Shown here: positions 45,845 through 57,100 of the stretch, piece by piece
Layout: each line of letters begins with the position of its first letter
How positions within the stretch are numbered: the stretch's first letter is position 1
Assembly: GCA_964036045.1 (NCBI GenBank)
Contig: CAXIWF010000715.1
Location: 186,001-250,000, forward strand
Reading direction: 5' to 3'
Source of the DNA: Eutreptiella sp. 'Long Island Sound 2002'
Taxonomy: Eukaryota > Euglenozoa > Euglenophyceae > Eutreptiales > Eutreptiaceae
Length of the DNA: 64,000 bases
The notes under the pieces: model-generated
The model's input: only the letters and a program-made list of their open reading frames with translations
The model's database searches: none
Told to the model about the DNA's origin: nothing
Program-made: the position numbers and the translations under genes

Positions 45845-47141
45845 TTCTCGGAAAATTCTCGGAAAAATCTCGGAAAATTCTCGGAAAATTCTCGGAAAAT
45901 TCTCGGAAAATTCTCGGAAAATTCTCGGAAAATTCTCGGAAAATTCTCGGAAAATTCTCGGAAAATTCTCGCAAAGTTCTCGGAAAATTCTCGGAAAATT
46001 CTCGGAAAAATCTCGGAAAATTCTCGGAAAATTCTCGGAAAATTCTCGGAAAATGTTCGGAAAATTCTCAGAAAATTCTCGGAAAATTGACGGAAAATTC
46101 TCGGAAAATTCTCGGAAAATTCTCGGAAAATTCTCGGAAAATTCTCGGAAAATTCTCGGAAAATTCTCGGAAAGTTCTCGGAAAATTCTCGGAAAATTCT
46201 CGGAAAATTCTCCGAAAATTCTCGGAAAATTCTCGGAAAATTCTCGGAAAATTCTCGGAAAATTCTCGGAAAATTCTCGGAAAATTCTCGGAAAATTCTC
46301 GGAAAATTCTCGGCAAATTCTTGGAAAATTCTCAGAAAATTCTCGGAAAATTCTCGGAAAATTCTCGGAAAATTTTTAGAAAATTCTCGGAAAATTCTCG
46401 GAAAGTTCTCGGAAAATTGACGGAAAATTCTCGGAAAATTCTCGGAAAATTCTCGGAAAATTTTCGGAAAATTCTCAGAAAATTCTCAGAAAATTCTCGG
46501 AAAATTCTCGGAAAATTCTCGGAAAATTCTCGGAAAATTGACGGAAAATTCTCGGAAAATTCTCGGAAAATTGTCGGAAAATTCTCGGAAAATTCTCGGA
46601 AAATTCTCGGAAAATTCTCGGAAAATTCTCGGAAAATTGACGGAAAATTCTCGGAAAATTCTCGGAAAATTCTCGGAAAATTCTGGGAAAATTCTCGGAA
46701 AATTCTCGGAAAATTCTCGGAAAATTCTCGGAAAATTCTCCGAAAATTCTCGGAAAATTCTCGGAAAATTCTCGGAAAATTCTCGGAAAATTCTCGGAAA
46801 ATTCTCGGAAAATTGTCGGAAAATTCTCGCAAAGTTCTCGGAAAATTCTCGGAAAATTCTCGGAAAATTCTCGGAAAATTCTCGGAAAATTCTCGGAAAA
46901 TTCTCGGAAAATTCTCGGAAAATTCTCGGAAAATTCTCGGAAAATTTTCGGAAAATTCTCGGAAAATTCTCGCAAAGTTCTCGGAAAATTCTCGGAAAAT
47001 TCTCGGAAAATTCTCGGAAAATTCTCGGAAAATTCTCGGAAAATTCTCGGAAAATTCTCGGAAAATTCTCGGAAAATTCTCGGAAAATTCTCGGAATATT
47101 CTCGGAAAATTCTCGGAAAATTCTCGGAAATTTTCGGATAA
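45845..47141 (+). repeat. HOR unit 34, ATGTTCGG/CGGCAAATTC type
   Basis: GGAAAAATC, CAAAG near 45,971, GGAAAAATC near 46,008, ATGTTCGG at 46,053, CTCAG, TTGACGG near 46,088, AAAGTT, CTCCG, CGGCAAATTCTTGG near 46,313, TTTAG near 46,376, TTGACGG near 46,417, 46,538 and 46,637, CTGGG, CTCCG, GTCGG, CAAAG near 46,829 and 46,974, ATATTC near 47,097, GATA mark at 47,136. The ATGTTCGG-to-TTGACGG part recurs at 53.2 and 63.2 kb. Confidence 0.85.
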
Positions 47142-48846
47142 TTCTCGGAAAATTCTCGGAAAATTCTCGGAAAATTCTCGGAAAATTCTCGGAAAATTCT
47201 CGGAAAATTCTCGGAAAATTCTCGGAAAATTCTCGGAAAATTCTCGGAAAATTCTCGGAAAATTCTCGCAAAGTTCTCGGAAAATTCTCGGAAAATTCTC
47301 GGAAAATTCTCGGAAAATTCTCAGAAAATTCTCGGAAAATTGACGGAAAATTCTCGGAAAATTCTCGGAAAATTCTCGGAAAATTCTCGGAAAATTCTCG
47401 GAAAATTCTCGGAAAATTCTCGGAAAGTTCTCGGAAAATTCTCGGAAAATTCTCGGAAAATTCTCGGAAAATTCTCGGAAAATTCTTGGAAAATTCTCAG
47501 AAAATTCTCGGAAAATTCGCGGAAAATTCTCGGAAAATTTTTAGAAAATTCTCGGAAAATTCTCGGAAAGTTCTCGGAAAATTGACGGAAAATTCTCGGA
47601 AAATTCTCGGAAAATTCTCGGAAAATTCTCGGAAAATTCTCAGAAAATTCTCAGAAAATTCTCGGAAAATTCTCGGAAAATTCGCGGAAAATTCTCGGAA
47701 AATTGACGGAAAGTTCTCGGAAAATTCTCGGAAAATTCTCGGAAAATTCTCGGAAAATTCTCGGCAAAATTCTCGGAAAATTCTCGGAAAATTCTCGGAA
47801 AATTCTCGGAAAATTGACGGAAAATTCTCGGAAAATTCTCGGAAAATTCTCAGAAAATTCTCGGAAAATTCTCGGAAAATTCTCGGAAAATTCTCGGAAA
47901 ATTCTCGGAAAATTTTCGGAAAATTCTCGGAAAATTCTCGGAAAATTCTCGGAAAATTCTCGGAAAATTCTCGGAAAATTCTCGGAAAATTCTCGGAAAA
48001 TTCTCGGAAAATTCTCGGAAAATTCTCGGCAAATTCTTGGAAAATTCTCAGAAAATTCTCGGAAAATTCTCGGAAAATTCTCGGAAAATTTTTAGAAAAT
48101 TCTCGGAAAATTCTCGGAAAGTTCTCGGAAAATTGACGGAAAATTCTCGGAAAATTCTCGGAAAATTCTCGGAAAATTGTCGGAAAATTCTCAGAAAATT
48201 CTCAGAAAATTCTCGGAAAATTCTCGGAAAATTCTCGGAAAATTCTCGGAAAATTGACGGAAAATTCTCGGAAAATTCTCGGAAAATTGTCGGAAAATTC
48301 TCGGAAAATTCTCGGAAAATTCTCGGAAAATTCTCGGAAAATTCTCGGAAAATTCTCGGAAAATTGACGGAAAATTCTCGGAAAATTCTCGGAAAATTCT
48401 CGGAAAATTCTGGGAAAATTCTCGGAAAATTCTCGGAAAATTCTCGGAAAATTCTCGGAAAATTCTCCGAAAATTCTCGGAAAATTCTCGGAAAATTCTC
48501 GGAAAATTCTCGGAAAATTCTCGGAAAATTGTCGGAAAATTCTCGCAAAGTTCTCGGAAAATTCTCGGAAAATTCTCGGAAAATTCTCGGAAAATTCTCG
48601 GAAAATTCTCGGAAAATTCTCGGAAAATTCTCGGAAAATTCTCGGAAAATTCTCGGAAAATTTTCGGAAAATTCTCGGAAAATTCTCGCAAAGTTCTCGG
48701 AAAATTCTCGGAAAATTCTCGGAAAATTCTCGGAAAATTCTCGGAAAATTCTCGGAAAATTCTCGGAAAATTCTCGGAAAATTCTCGGAAAATTCTCGGA
48801 ATATTCTCGGAAAATTCTCGGAAAATTCTCGGAAATTTTCGGATAA
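47142..48846 (+). repeat. HOR unit 35, TTCGCGG type
   Basis: CAAAG near 47,269, TTGACGG at 47,340, AAAGTT, CTTGG-CTCAG, TTCGCGG near 47,517, TTTAG, TTGACGG near 47,581, CTCAG twice, TTCGCGG near 47,682, TTGACGGAAAGTT near 47,703, a 12-bp CTCGGCAAAATT at 47,760, TTGACGG near 47,813, CGGCAAATTCTTGG near 48,027, TTTAG, TTGACGG near 48,133, 48,253 and 48,363, GTCGG, CAAAG at 48,546 and 48,689 (step 143), ATATTC at 48,801, GATA mark at 48,841. Confidence 0.85.
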
Positions 48847-49868
48847 TTCTCGGAAAATTCTCGGAAAATTCTCGGAAAATTCTCGGAAAATTCTCGGAAA
48901 ATTCTCGGAAAATTCTCGGAAAATTGTCGGAAAATTCTCAGAAAATTCTCAGAAAATTCTCGGAAAATTCTCGGAAAATTCTCGGAAAATTCTCGGAAAA
49001 TTGACGGAAAATTCTCGGAAAATTCTCGGAAAATTGTCGGAAAATTCTCGGAAAATTCTCGGAAAATTCTCGGAAAATTCTCGGAAAATTCTCGGAAAAT
49101 TCTCGGAAAATTGACGGAAAATTCTCGGAAAATTCTCGGAAAATTGACGGAAAATTCTCGGAAAATTCTCGGAAAATTCTCGGAAAATTGTCGGAAAATT
49201 CTCAGAAAATTCTCAGAAAATTCTCGGAAAATTCTCGGAAAATTCTCGGAAAATTCTCGGAAAATTGACGGAAAATTCTCGGAAAATTCTCGGAAAATTG
49301 TCGGAAAATTCTCGGAAAATTCTCGGAAAATTCTCGGAAAATTCTCGGAAAATTCTCGGAAAATTCTCGGAAAATTGACGGAAAATTCTCGGAAAATTCT
49401 CGGAAAATTCTCGGAAAATTCTGGGAAAATTCTCGGAAAATTCTCGGAAAATTCTCGGAAAATTCTCGGAAAATTCTCCGAAAATTCTCGGAAAATTCTC
49501 GGAAAATTCTCGGAAAATTCTCGGAAAATTCTCGGAAAATTGTCGGAAAATTCTCGCAAAGTTCTCGGAAAATTCTCGGAAAATTCTCGGAAAATTCTCG
49601 GAAAATTCTCGGAAAATTCTCGGAAAATTCTCGGAAAATTCTCGGAAAATTCTCGGAAAATTCTCGGAAAATTTTCGGAAAATTCTCGGAAAATTCTCGC
49701 AAAGTTCTCGGAAAATTCTCGGAAAATTCTCGGAAAATTCTCGGAAAATTCTCGGAAAATTCTCGGAAAATTCTCGGAAAATTCTCGGAAAATTCTCGGA
49801 AAATTCTCGGAAAATTCTCGGAATATTCTCGGAAAATTCTCGGAAAATTCTCGGAAATTTTCGGATAA
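48180..49868 (+). repeat. Tandem duplication, offset 1011 bp
   Basis: CAAAG marks 48,546/49,557 and 48,689/49,700 are offset 1011; ATATTC 48,801/49,823 and the GATA mark 48,841/49,863 are offset 1022. The minus-strand translations of 48,191-48,691 and 49,202-49,702 are identical. Confidence 0.88.
48847..49868 (+). repeat. HOR unit 36, copy of the last part of unit 35 (1022 bp)
   Basis: GTCGG near 48,927, CTCAG twice, TTGACGG near 49,000, 49,111, 49,143, 49,264 and 49,374, CTGGG, CTCCG, GTCGG, CAAAG at 49,557 and 49,700 (step 143), ATATTC at 49,823, GATA mark at 49,863. CAAAG marks are offset 1011 bp from unit 35; ATATTC and the GATA mark are offset 1022 bp, one monomer more. The GTCGG-CTCAG-CTCAG-TTGACGG group occurs twice within the unit (48.93 and 49.19 kb). 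Confidence 0.86.
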
Positions 49869-51121
49869 TTCTCGGAAAATTCTCGGAAAATTCTCGGAAA
49901 ATTCTCGGAAAATTCTCGGAAAATTCTCGGAAAATTCTCGGAAAATTCTCGGAAAATTCTCGGAAAATTCTCGGAAAATTCTCGGAAAATTCTCGGAAAA
50001 TTCTCGCAAAGTTCTCGGAAAATTCTCGGAAAATTCTCGGAAAATTCTCGGAAAATTCTCGGAAAATTCTCGGAAAATTCTCGGAAAATTCTCGGAAAAT
50101 TCTCGGAAAATTCTCGGAAAATTCTCGGAAAATTCTCGGAAAATTCTCAGAAAATTCTCGGAAAATTGACGGAAAATTCTCGGAAAATTCTCGGAAAATT
50201 CTCGGAAAATTCTCGGAAAATTCTCGGAAAATTCTCGGAAAATTCTCGGAAAGTTCTCGGAAAATTCTCGGAAAATTCTCGGAAAATTCTCGGAAAATTC
50301 TCGGAAAATTCTTGGAAAATTCTCAGAAAATTCTCGGAAAATTCGCGGAAAATTCTCGGAAAATTTTTAGAAAATTCTCGGAAAATTCTCGGAAAGTTCT
50401 CGGAAAATTGACGGAAAATTCTCGGAAAATTCTCGGAAAATTCTCGGAAAATTCTCGGAAAATTCTCAGAAAATTCTCAGAAAATTCTCGGAAAATTCTC
50501 GGAAAATTCGCGGAAAATTCTCGGAAAATTCTCGGAAAATTGTCGGAAAATTCTCGGAAAATTCTCGGAAAATTCTCGGAAAATTCTCGGAAAATTCTCG
50601 GAAAATTCTCGGAAAATTGACGGAAAATTCTCGGAAAATTCTCGGAAAATTCTCGGAAAATTCTGGGAAAATTCTCGGAAAATTCTCGGAAAATTCTCGG
50701 AAAATTCTCCGAAAATTCTCCGAAAATTCTCGGAAAATTCTCGGAAAATTCTCGGAAAATTCTCGGAAAATTCTCGGAAAATTCTCGGAAAATTGTCGGA
50801 AAATTCTCGCAAAGTTCTCGGAAAATTCTCGGAAAATTCTCGGAAAATTCTCGGAAAATTCTCGGAAAATTCTCGGAAAATTCTCGGAAAATTCTCGGAA
50901 AATTCTCGGAAAATTCTCGGAAAATTTTCGGAAAATTCTCGGAAAATTCTCGCAAAGTTCTCGGAAAATTCTCGGAAAATTCTCGGAAAATTCTCGGAAA
51001 ATTCTCGGAAAATTCTCGGAAAATTCTCGGAAAATTCTCGGAAAATTCTCGGAAAATTCTCGGAAAATTCTCGGAATATTCTCGGAAAATTCTCGGAAAA
51101 TTCTCGGAAATTTTCGGATAA
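49869..51121 (+). repeat. HOR unit 37, TTCGCGG type
   Basis: CAAAG near 50,007, TTGACGG at 50,166, AAAGTT, CTTGG-CTCAG, TTCGCGG near 50,343, TTTAG, TTGACGG near 50,408, CTCAG twice, TTCGCGG near 50,509, GTCGG near 50,541, TTGACGG at 50,617, CTGGG, CTCCG twice in succession near 50,708-50,720, GTCGG, CAAAG near 50,809 and 50,954, ATATTC near 51,076, GATA mark at 51,116. It resembles 56,145-57,100 at offset 5979. Confidence 0.85.
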
Positions 51122-53000
51122 TTCTCGGAAAATTCTCGGAAAATTCTCGGAAAATTCTCGGAAAATTCTCGGAAAATTCTCGGAAAATTCTCGGAAAATT
51201 CTCGGAAAATTCTCGGAAAATTCTCGGAAAATTCTCGGAAAATTCTCGCAAAGTTCTCGGAAAATTCTCGGAAAATTCTCGGAAAATTCTCGGAAAATTC
51301 TCAGAAAATTCTCGGAAAATTGACGGAAAATTCTCGGAAAATTCTCGGAAAATTCTCGGAAAATTCTCGGAAAATTCTCGGAAAATTCTCGGAAAATTCT
51401 CGGAAAGTTCTCGGAAAATTCTCGGAAAATTCTCGGAAAATTCTCGGAAAATTCTCGGAAAATTCTTGGAAAATTCTCAGAAAATTCTCGGAAAATTCGC
51501 GGAAAATTCTCGGAAAATTTTTAGAAAATTCTCGGAAAATTCTCGGAAAGTTCTCGGAAAATTGACGGAAAATTCTCGGAAAATTCTCGGAAGATTCTCG
51601 GAAAATTCTCGGAAAATTCTCAGAAAATTCTCAGAAAATTCTCGGAAAATTCTCGGAAAATTCGCGGAAAATTCTCGGAAAATTGACGGAAAGTTCTCGG
51701 AAAATTCTCGGAAAATTCTCGGAAAATTCTCGGAAAATTCTCGGAAAATTCTCGGAAAATTCTCGGAAAATTCTCGGAAAATTCTCGGAAAATTCTCGGA
51801 AAATTGACGGAAAATTCTCGGAAAATTCTCGGAAAATTCTCAGAAAATTCTCGGAAAATTCTCGGAAAATTCTCGGAAAATTCTCGGAAAATTCTCGGAA
51901 AATTCTCGGAAAATTCTCGGAAAATTCTCAGAAAATTCTCGGAAAATCCACGGAAAATTGACGGAAAATTCTCGGAAAATTCTCGGAAAATTCTCGGAAA
52001 ATTCTCGGAAAATTCTCGGAAAATTCTCGGAAAATTCTCGGAAAGTTCTCGGAAAATTCTCGGAAAATCTCGGAAAATTCTCGGAAAATTCTCGGAAAAG
52101 TCTCGGAAAATTCTCGGAAAATTCTCGGAAAATTCTTGGAAAATTCTCAGAAAATTCTCGGAAAATTCTCGGAAAATTCTCGGAAAATTCTCGGAAAATT
52201 CTCGGAAAATTCTCCCAAAGTTCTCGGAAAATTCTCGGAAAATTCTCGGAAAATTCTCCGAAAATTCTCGGAAAATTCTCGGAAAATTCTCGGAAAATTC
52301 TCGGAAAATTCTCGGAAAATTCTCGGAAAATTCTCGGAAAATTCTCAGAAAATTCTCGGAAAATTCTCGGAAAATTCTCGGAAAATTCTCGGAAAATTCT
52401 CGGAAAATTCTCGGAAAATTCTCAGAAAATTCTCGGAAAATTCTCGGAAAATTCTCGGAAAATTCTCGGAAAATTCTCGGAAATTTTTCGGAAAATTCTC
52501 GGAAAATTCTCGGAAAATTCTCGGAAAATTCTCGGAAAATTCTCGGAAAATTCTCGGAAAGTTCTCGGAAAATTCTCCGAAAATTCTCGGAAAATTCTCG
52601 GAAAATTCTCGGAAAATTCTCGGAAAATTCTCGGAAAATTCTCGGAAAATTCTCGGAAAATTCTCGCAAAGTTCTCGGAAAATTCTCGGAAAATTCTCGG
52701 AAAATTCTTGGAAAATTCTCGGAAAATTCTCGGAAAATTCACGGAAAATTCTCGGAAAATTCTCGGAAAATTTTCGGAAAATTCTCGGAAAATTCTCGCA
52801 AAGTTCTCGGAAAATTCTCCGAAAATTCTCGGAAAATTCTCAGAAAATTCTCGGAAAATTCTCGGAAAATTCTCGGAAAATTCTCGGAAAATTCTCGGAA
52901 AATTCTCGGAAAATTCTCGGAAAATTCTCGGAAAATTCTCGGAAAATTCTCGGAAAATTCTCGGAAAATTCTCGGAAAATTCTCGGAAATTTTCGGATAA
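51122..53000 (+). repeat. HOR unit 38, TTCGCGG head joined to ATCCACGG/CTCCCAAAG tail
   Basis: Head: CAAAG near 51,249, TTGACGG at 51,320, TTCGCGG near 51,498, TTTAG, TTGACGG near 51,561, GAAGATT near 51,592, TTCGCGG near 51,662, TTGACGGAAAGTT near 51,683. Tail: TTGACGG at 51,804, ATCCACGG near 51,948, TTGACGG at 51,958, 10-bp CTCGGAAAAT, CTCCCAAAG near 52,214, CAAAG near 52,668, TTCACGG near 52,741, CAAAG near 52,799, GATA mark at 52,995. The tail matches unit 31 at offset 9243. The unit is a hybrid of two cassette types joined between 51.8 and 51.95 kb. Confidence 0.85.
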
Positions 53001-54308
53001 TTCTCGGAAAATTCTCGGAAAAATCTCGGAAAATTCTCGGAAAATTCTCGGAAAATTCTCGGAAAATTCTCGGAAAATTCTCGGAAAATTCTCGGAAAAT
53101 TCTCGGAAAATTCTCGGAAAATTCTCGCAAAGTTCTCGGAAAATTCTCGGAAAATTCTCGGAAAATTCTCGGAAAATTCTCGGAAAATTCTCGGAAAATT
53201 CTCGGAAAATGTTCGGAAAATTCTCAGAAAATTCTCGGAAAATTGACGGAAAATTCTCGGAAAATTCTCGGAAAATTCTCGGAAAATTCTCGGAAAATTC
53301 TCGGAAAATTCTCGGAAAATTCTCGGAAAGTTCTCGGAAAATTCTCGGAAAATTCTCGGAAAATTCTCCGAAAATTCTCGGAAAATTCTCGGAAAATTCT
53401 CGGAAAATTCTCGGAAAATTCTCGGAAAATTCTCGGAAAATTCTCGGAAAATTCTCGGAAAATTCTCGGCAAATTCTTGGAAAATTCTCAGAAAATTCTC
53501 GGAAAATTCTCGGAAAATTCTCGGAAAATTTTTAGAAAATTCTCGGAAAATTCTCGGAAAGTTCTCGGAAAATTGACGGAAAATTCTCGGAAAATTCTCG
53601 GAAAATTCTCGGAAAATTTTCGGAAAATTCTCAGAAAATTCTCAGAAAATTCTCGGAAAATTCTCGGAAAATTCTCGGAAAATTCTCGGAAAATTGACGG
53701 AAAATTCTCGGAAAATTCTCGGAAAATTGTCGGAAAATTCTCGGAAAATTCTCGGAAAATTCTCGGAAAATTCTCGGAAAATTCTCGGAAAATTCTCGGA
53801 AAATTGACGGAAAATTCTCGGAAAATTCTCGGAAAATTCTCGGAAAATTCTGGGAAAATTCTCGGAAAATTCTCGGAAAATTCTCGGAAAATTCTCGGAA
53901 AATTCTCCGAAAATTCTCGGAAAATTCTCGGAAAATTCTCGGAAAATTCTCGGAAAATTCTCGGAAAATTCTCGGAAAATTGTCGGAAAATTCTCGCAAA
54001 GTTCTCGGAAAATTCTCGGAAAATTCTCGGAAAATTCTCGGAAAATTCTCGGAAAATTCTCGGAAAATTCTCGGAAAATTCTCGGAAAATTCTCGGAAAA
54101 TTCTCGGAAAATTTTCGGAAAATTCTCGGAAAATTCTCGCAAAGTTCTCGGAAAATTCTCGGAAAATTCTCGGAAAATTCTCGGAAAATTCTCGGAAAAT
54201 TCTCGGAAAATTCTCGGAAAATTCTCGGAAAATTCTCGGAAAATTCTCGGAAAATTCTCGGAATATTCTCGGAAAATTCTCGGAAAATTCTCGGAAATTT
54301 TCGGATAA
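53001..54308 (+). repeat. HOR unit 39, ATGTTCGG/CGGCAAATTC type
   Basis: CAAAG near 53,128, ATGTTCGG at 53,209, TTGACGG at 53,243, AAAGTT, CTCCG, CGGCAAATTCTTGG near 53,468, TTTAG near 53,530, TTGACGG near 53,573, 53,693 and 53,803, CTGGG, CTCCG, GTCGG, CAAAG near 53,997 and 54,140 (step 143), ATATTC near 54,263, GATA mark at 54,303. ATGTTCGG and TTGACGG match 63,244 and 63,278 at offset 10,035. Confidence 0.86.
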
Positions 54309-55946
54309 TTCTCGGAAAATTCTCGGAAAATTCTCGGAAAATTCTCGGAAAATTCTCGGAAAATTCTCGGAAAATTCTCGGAAAATTCTCGGAAAATTCT
54401 CGGAAAATTCTCGGAAAATTCTCGGAAAATTCTCGCAAAGTTCTCGGAAAATTCTCGGAAAATTCTCGGAAAATTCTCGGAAAATTCTCAGAAAATTCTC
54501 GGAAAATTGACGGAAAATTCTCGGAAAATTCTCGGAAAATTCTCGGAAAATTCTCGGAAAATTCTCGGAAAATTCTCGGAAAGTTCTCGGAAAATTCTCG
54601 GAAAATTCTCGGAAAATTCTCGGAAAATTCTCGGAAAATTCTTGGAAAATTCTCAGAAAATTCTCGGAAAATTCGCGGAAAATTCTCGGAAAATTTTTAG
54701 AAAATTCTCGGAAAATTCTCGGAAAGTTCTCGGAAAATTGACGGAAAATTCTCGGAAAATTCTCGGAAAATTCTCGGAAAATTCTCAGAAAATTCTCAGA
54801 AAATTCTCGGAAAATTCTCGGAAAATTCGCGGAAAATTCTCGGAAAATTGACGGAAAGTTCTCGGAAAATTCTCGGAAAATTCTCGGAAAATTCTCGGAA
54901 AATTCTCGGAAAATTCTCGGAAAATTCTCGGAAAATTCTCGGAAAATTCTCGGAAAATTGACGGAAAATTCTCGGAAAATTCTCGGAAAATTCTCAGAAA
55001 ATTCTCGGAAAATTCTCGGAAAATTCTCGGAAAATTCTCGGAAAATTCTCGGAAAATTTTCGGAAAATTCTCGGAAAATTCTCGGAAAATTCTCGGAAAA
55101 TTCTCGGAAAATTCTCGGAAAATTCTCGGAAAATTCTCGGAAAATTCTCGGAAAATTCTCGGAAAATTCTCGGCAAATTCTTGGAAAATTCTCAGAAAAT
55201 TCTCGGAAAATTCTCGGAAAATTCTCGGAAAATTTTTAGAAAATTCTCGGAAAATTCTCGGAAAGTTCTCGGAAAATTGACGGAAAATTCTCGGAAAATT
55301 CTCGGAAAATTCTCGGAAAATTGTCGGAAAATTCTCAGAAAATTCTCAGAAAATTCTCGGAAAATTCTCGGAAAATTCTCGGAAAATTCTCGGAAAATTG
55401 ACGGAAAATTCTCGGAAAATTCTCGGAAAATTGTCGGAAAATTCTCGGAAAATTCTCGGAAAATTCTCGGAAAATTCTCGGAAAATTCTCGGAAAATTCT
55501 CGGAAAATTGACGGAAAATTCTCGGAAAATTCTCGGAAAATTCTCGGAAAATTCTGGGAAAATTCTCGGAAAATTCTCGGAAAATTCTCGGAAAATTCTC
55601 GGAAAATTCTCGGAAAATTCTCGGAAAATTGTCGGAAAATTCTGGCAAAGTTCTCGGAAAATTCTCGGAAAATTCTCGGAAAATTCTCGGAAAATTCTCG
55701 GAAAATTCTCGGAAAATTCTCGGAAAATTCTCGGAAAATTCTCGGAAAATTCTCGGAAAATTTTCGGAAAATTCTCGGAAAATTCTCGCAAAGTTCTCGG
55801 AAAATTCTCGGAAAATTCTCGGAAAATTCTCGGAAAATTCTCGGAAAATTCTCGGAAAATTCTCGGAAAATTCTCGGAAAATTCTCGGAAAATTCTCGGA
55901 ATATTCTCGGAAAATTCTCGGAAAATTCTCGGAAATTTTCGGATAA
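54309..55946 (+). repeat. HOR unit 40, TTCGCGG type
   Basis: CAAAG near 54,436, TTGACGG at 54,507, TTCGCGG near 54,673, TTTAG, TTGACGG near 54,738, TTCGCGG near 54,828, TTGACGGAAAGTT near 54,848, TTGACGG at 54,958, CGGCAAATTCTTGG near 55,173, TTTAG, TTGACGG near 55,277, 55,398 and 55,508, CTGGG, GTCGG, a CTGGCAAAG variant of the CAAAG mark near 55,643, CAAAG near 55,789, ATATTC near 55,902, GATA mark at 55,941. Confidence 0.84.
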
Positions 55947-57100
55947 TTCTCGGAAAATTCTCGGAAAATTCTCGGAAAATTCTCGGAAAATTCTCGGAAA
56001 ATTCTCGGAAAATTCTCGGAAAATTCTCGGAAAATTCTCGGAAAATTCTCGGAAAATTCTCGGAAAATTCTCGCAAAGTTCTCGGAAAATTCTCGGAAAA
56101 TTCTCGGAAAATTCTCGGAAAATTCTCAGAAAATTCTCGGAAAATTGACGGAAAATTCTCGGAAAATTCTCGGAAAATTCTCGGAAAATTCTCGGAAAAT
56201 TCTCGGAAAATTCTCGGAAAATTCTCGGAAAGTTCTCGGAAAATTCTCGGAAAATTCTCGGAAAATTCTCGGAAAATTCTCGGAAAATTCTTGGAAAATT
56301 CTCAGAAAATTCTCGGAAAATTCGCGGAAAATTCTCGGAAAATTTTTAGAAAATTCTCGGAAAATTCTCGGAAAGTTCTCGGAAAATTGACGGAAAATTC
56401 TCGGAAAATTCTCGGAAAATTCTCGGAAAATTCTCGGAAAATTCTCAGAAAATTCTCAGAAAATTCTCGGAAAATTCTCGGAAAATTCGCGGAAAATTCT
56501 CGGAAAATTCTCGGAAAATTGTCGGAAAATTCTCGGAAAATTCTCGGAAAATTCTCGGAAAATTCTCGGAAAATTCTCGGAAAATTCTCGGAAAATTGAC
56601 GGAAAATTCTCGGAAAATTCTCGGAAAATTCTCGGAAAATTCTGGGAAAATTCTCGGAAAATTCTCGGAAAATTCTCGGAAAATTCTCGGAAAATTCTCC
56701 GAAAATTCTCGGAAAATTCTCGGAAAATTCTCGGAAAATTCTCGGAAAATTCTCGGAAAATTCTCGGAAAATTGTCGGAAAATTCTCGCAAAGTTCTCGG
56801 AAAATTCTCGGAAAATTCTCGGAAAATTCTCGGAAAATTCTCGGAAAATTCTCGGAAAATTCTCGGAAAATTCTCGGAAAATTCTCGGAAAATTCTCGGA
56901 AAATTTTCGGAAAATTCTCGGAAAATTCTCGCAAAGTTCTCGGAAAATTCTCGGAAAATTCTCGGAAAATTCTCGGAAAATTCTCGGAAAATTCTCGGAA
57001 AATTCTCGGAAAATTCTCGGAAAATTCTCGGAAAATTCTCGGAAAATTCTCGGAATGTTCTCGGAAAATTCTCGGAAAATTCTCGGAAATTTTCGGATAA
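55947..57100 (+). repeat. HOR unit 41, TTCGCGG type
   Basis: CAAAG near 56,073, TTGACGG at 56,145, AAAGTT, CTTGG, TTCGCGG near 56,322, TTTAG, TTGACGG near 56,386, CTCAG twice, TTCGCGG near 56,488, GTCGG near 56,520, TTGACGG at 56,596, CTGGG, CTCCG, GTCGG, CAAAG near 56,788 and 56,933, ATGTTC near 57,054 where the other units have ATATTC, GATA mark at 57,095. Confidence 0.85.

Larger units (their letters stand above)
41780..46000 (+). repeat. Tandem duplication, two copies of about 2.1 kb
   Basis: TTGACGG 41,781/43,901 and CTTCGAAAATT 42,234/44,354 are offset 2120; TTGACGG 42,715/44,824 and GATA marks 42,445/44,554 and 43,730/45,839 are offset 2109. The 11-bp change in offset is one monomer gained or lost. 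The AATACTCGG variant near 43,933 and loss of one TTTTCGG in the second copy are the other differences I saw. Confidence 0.9.
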
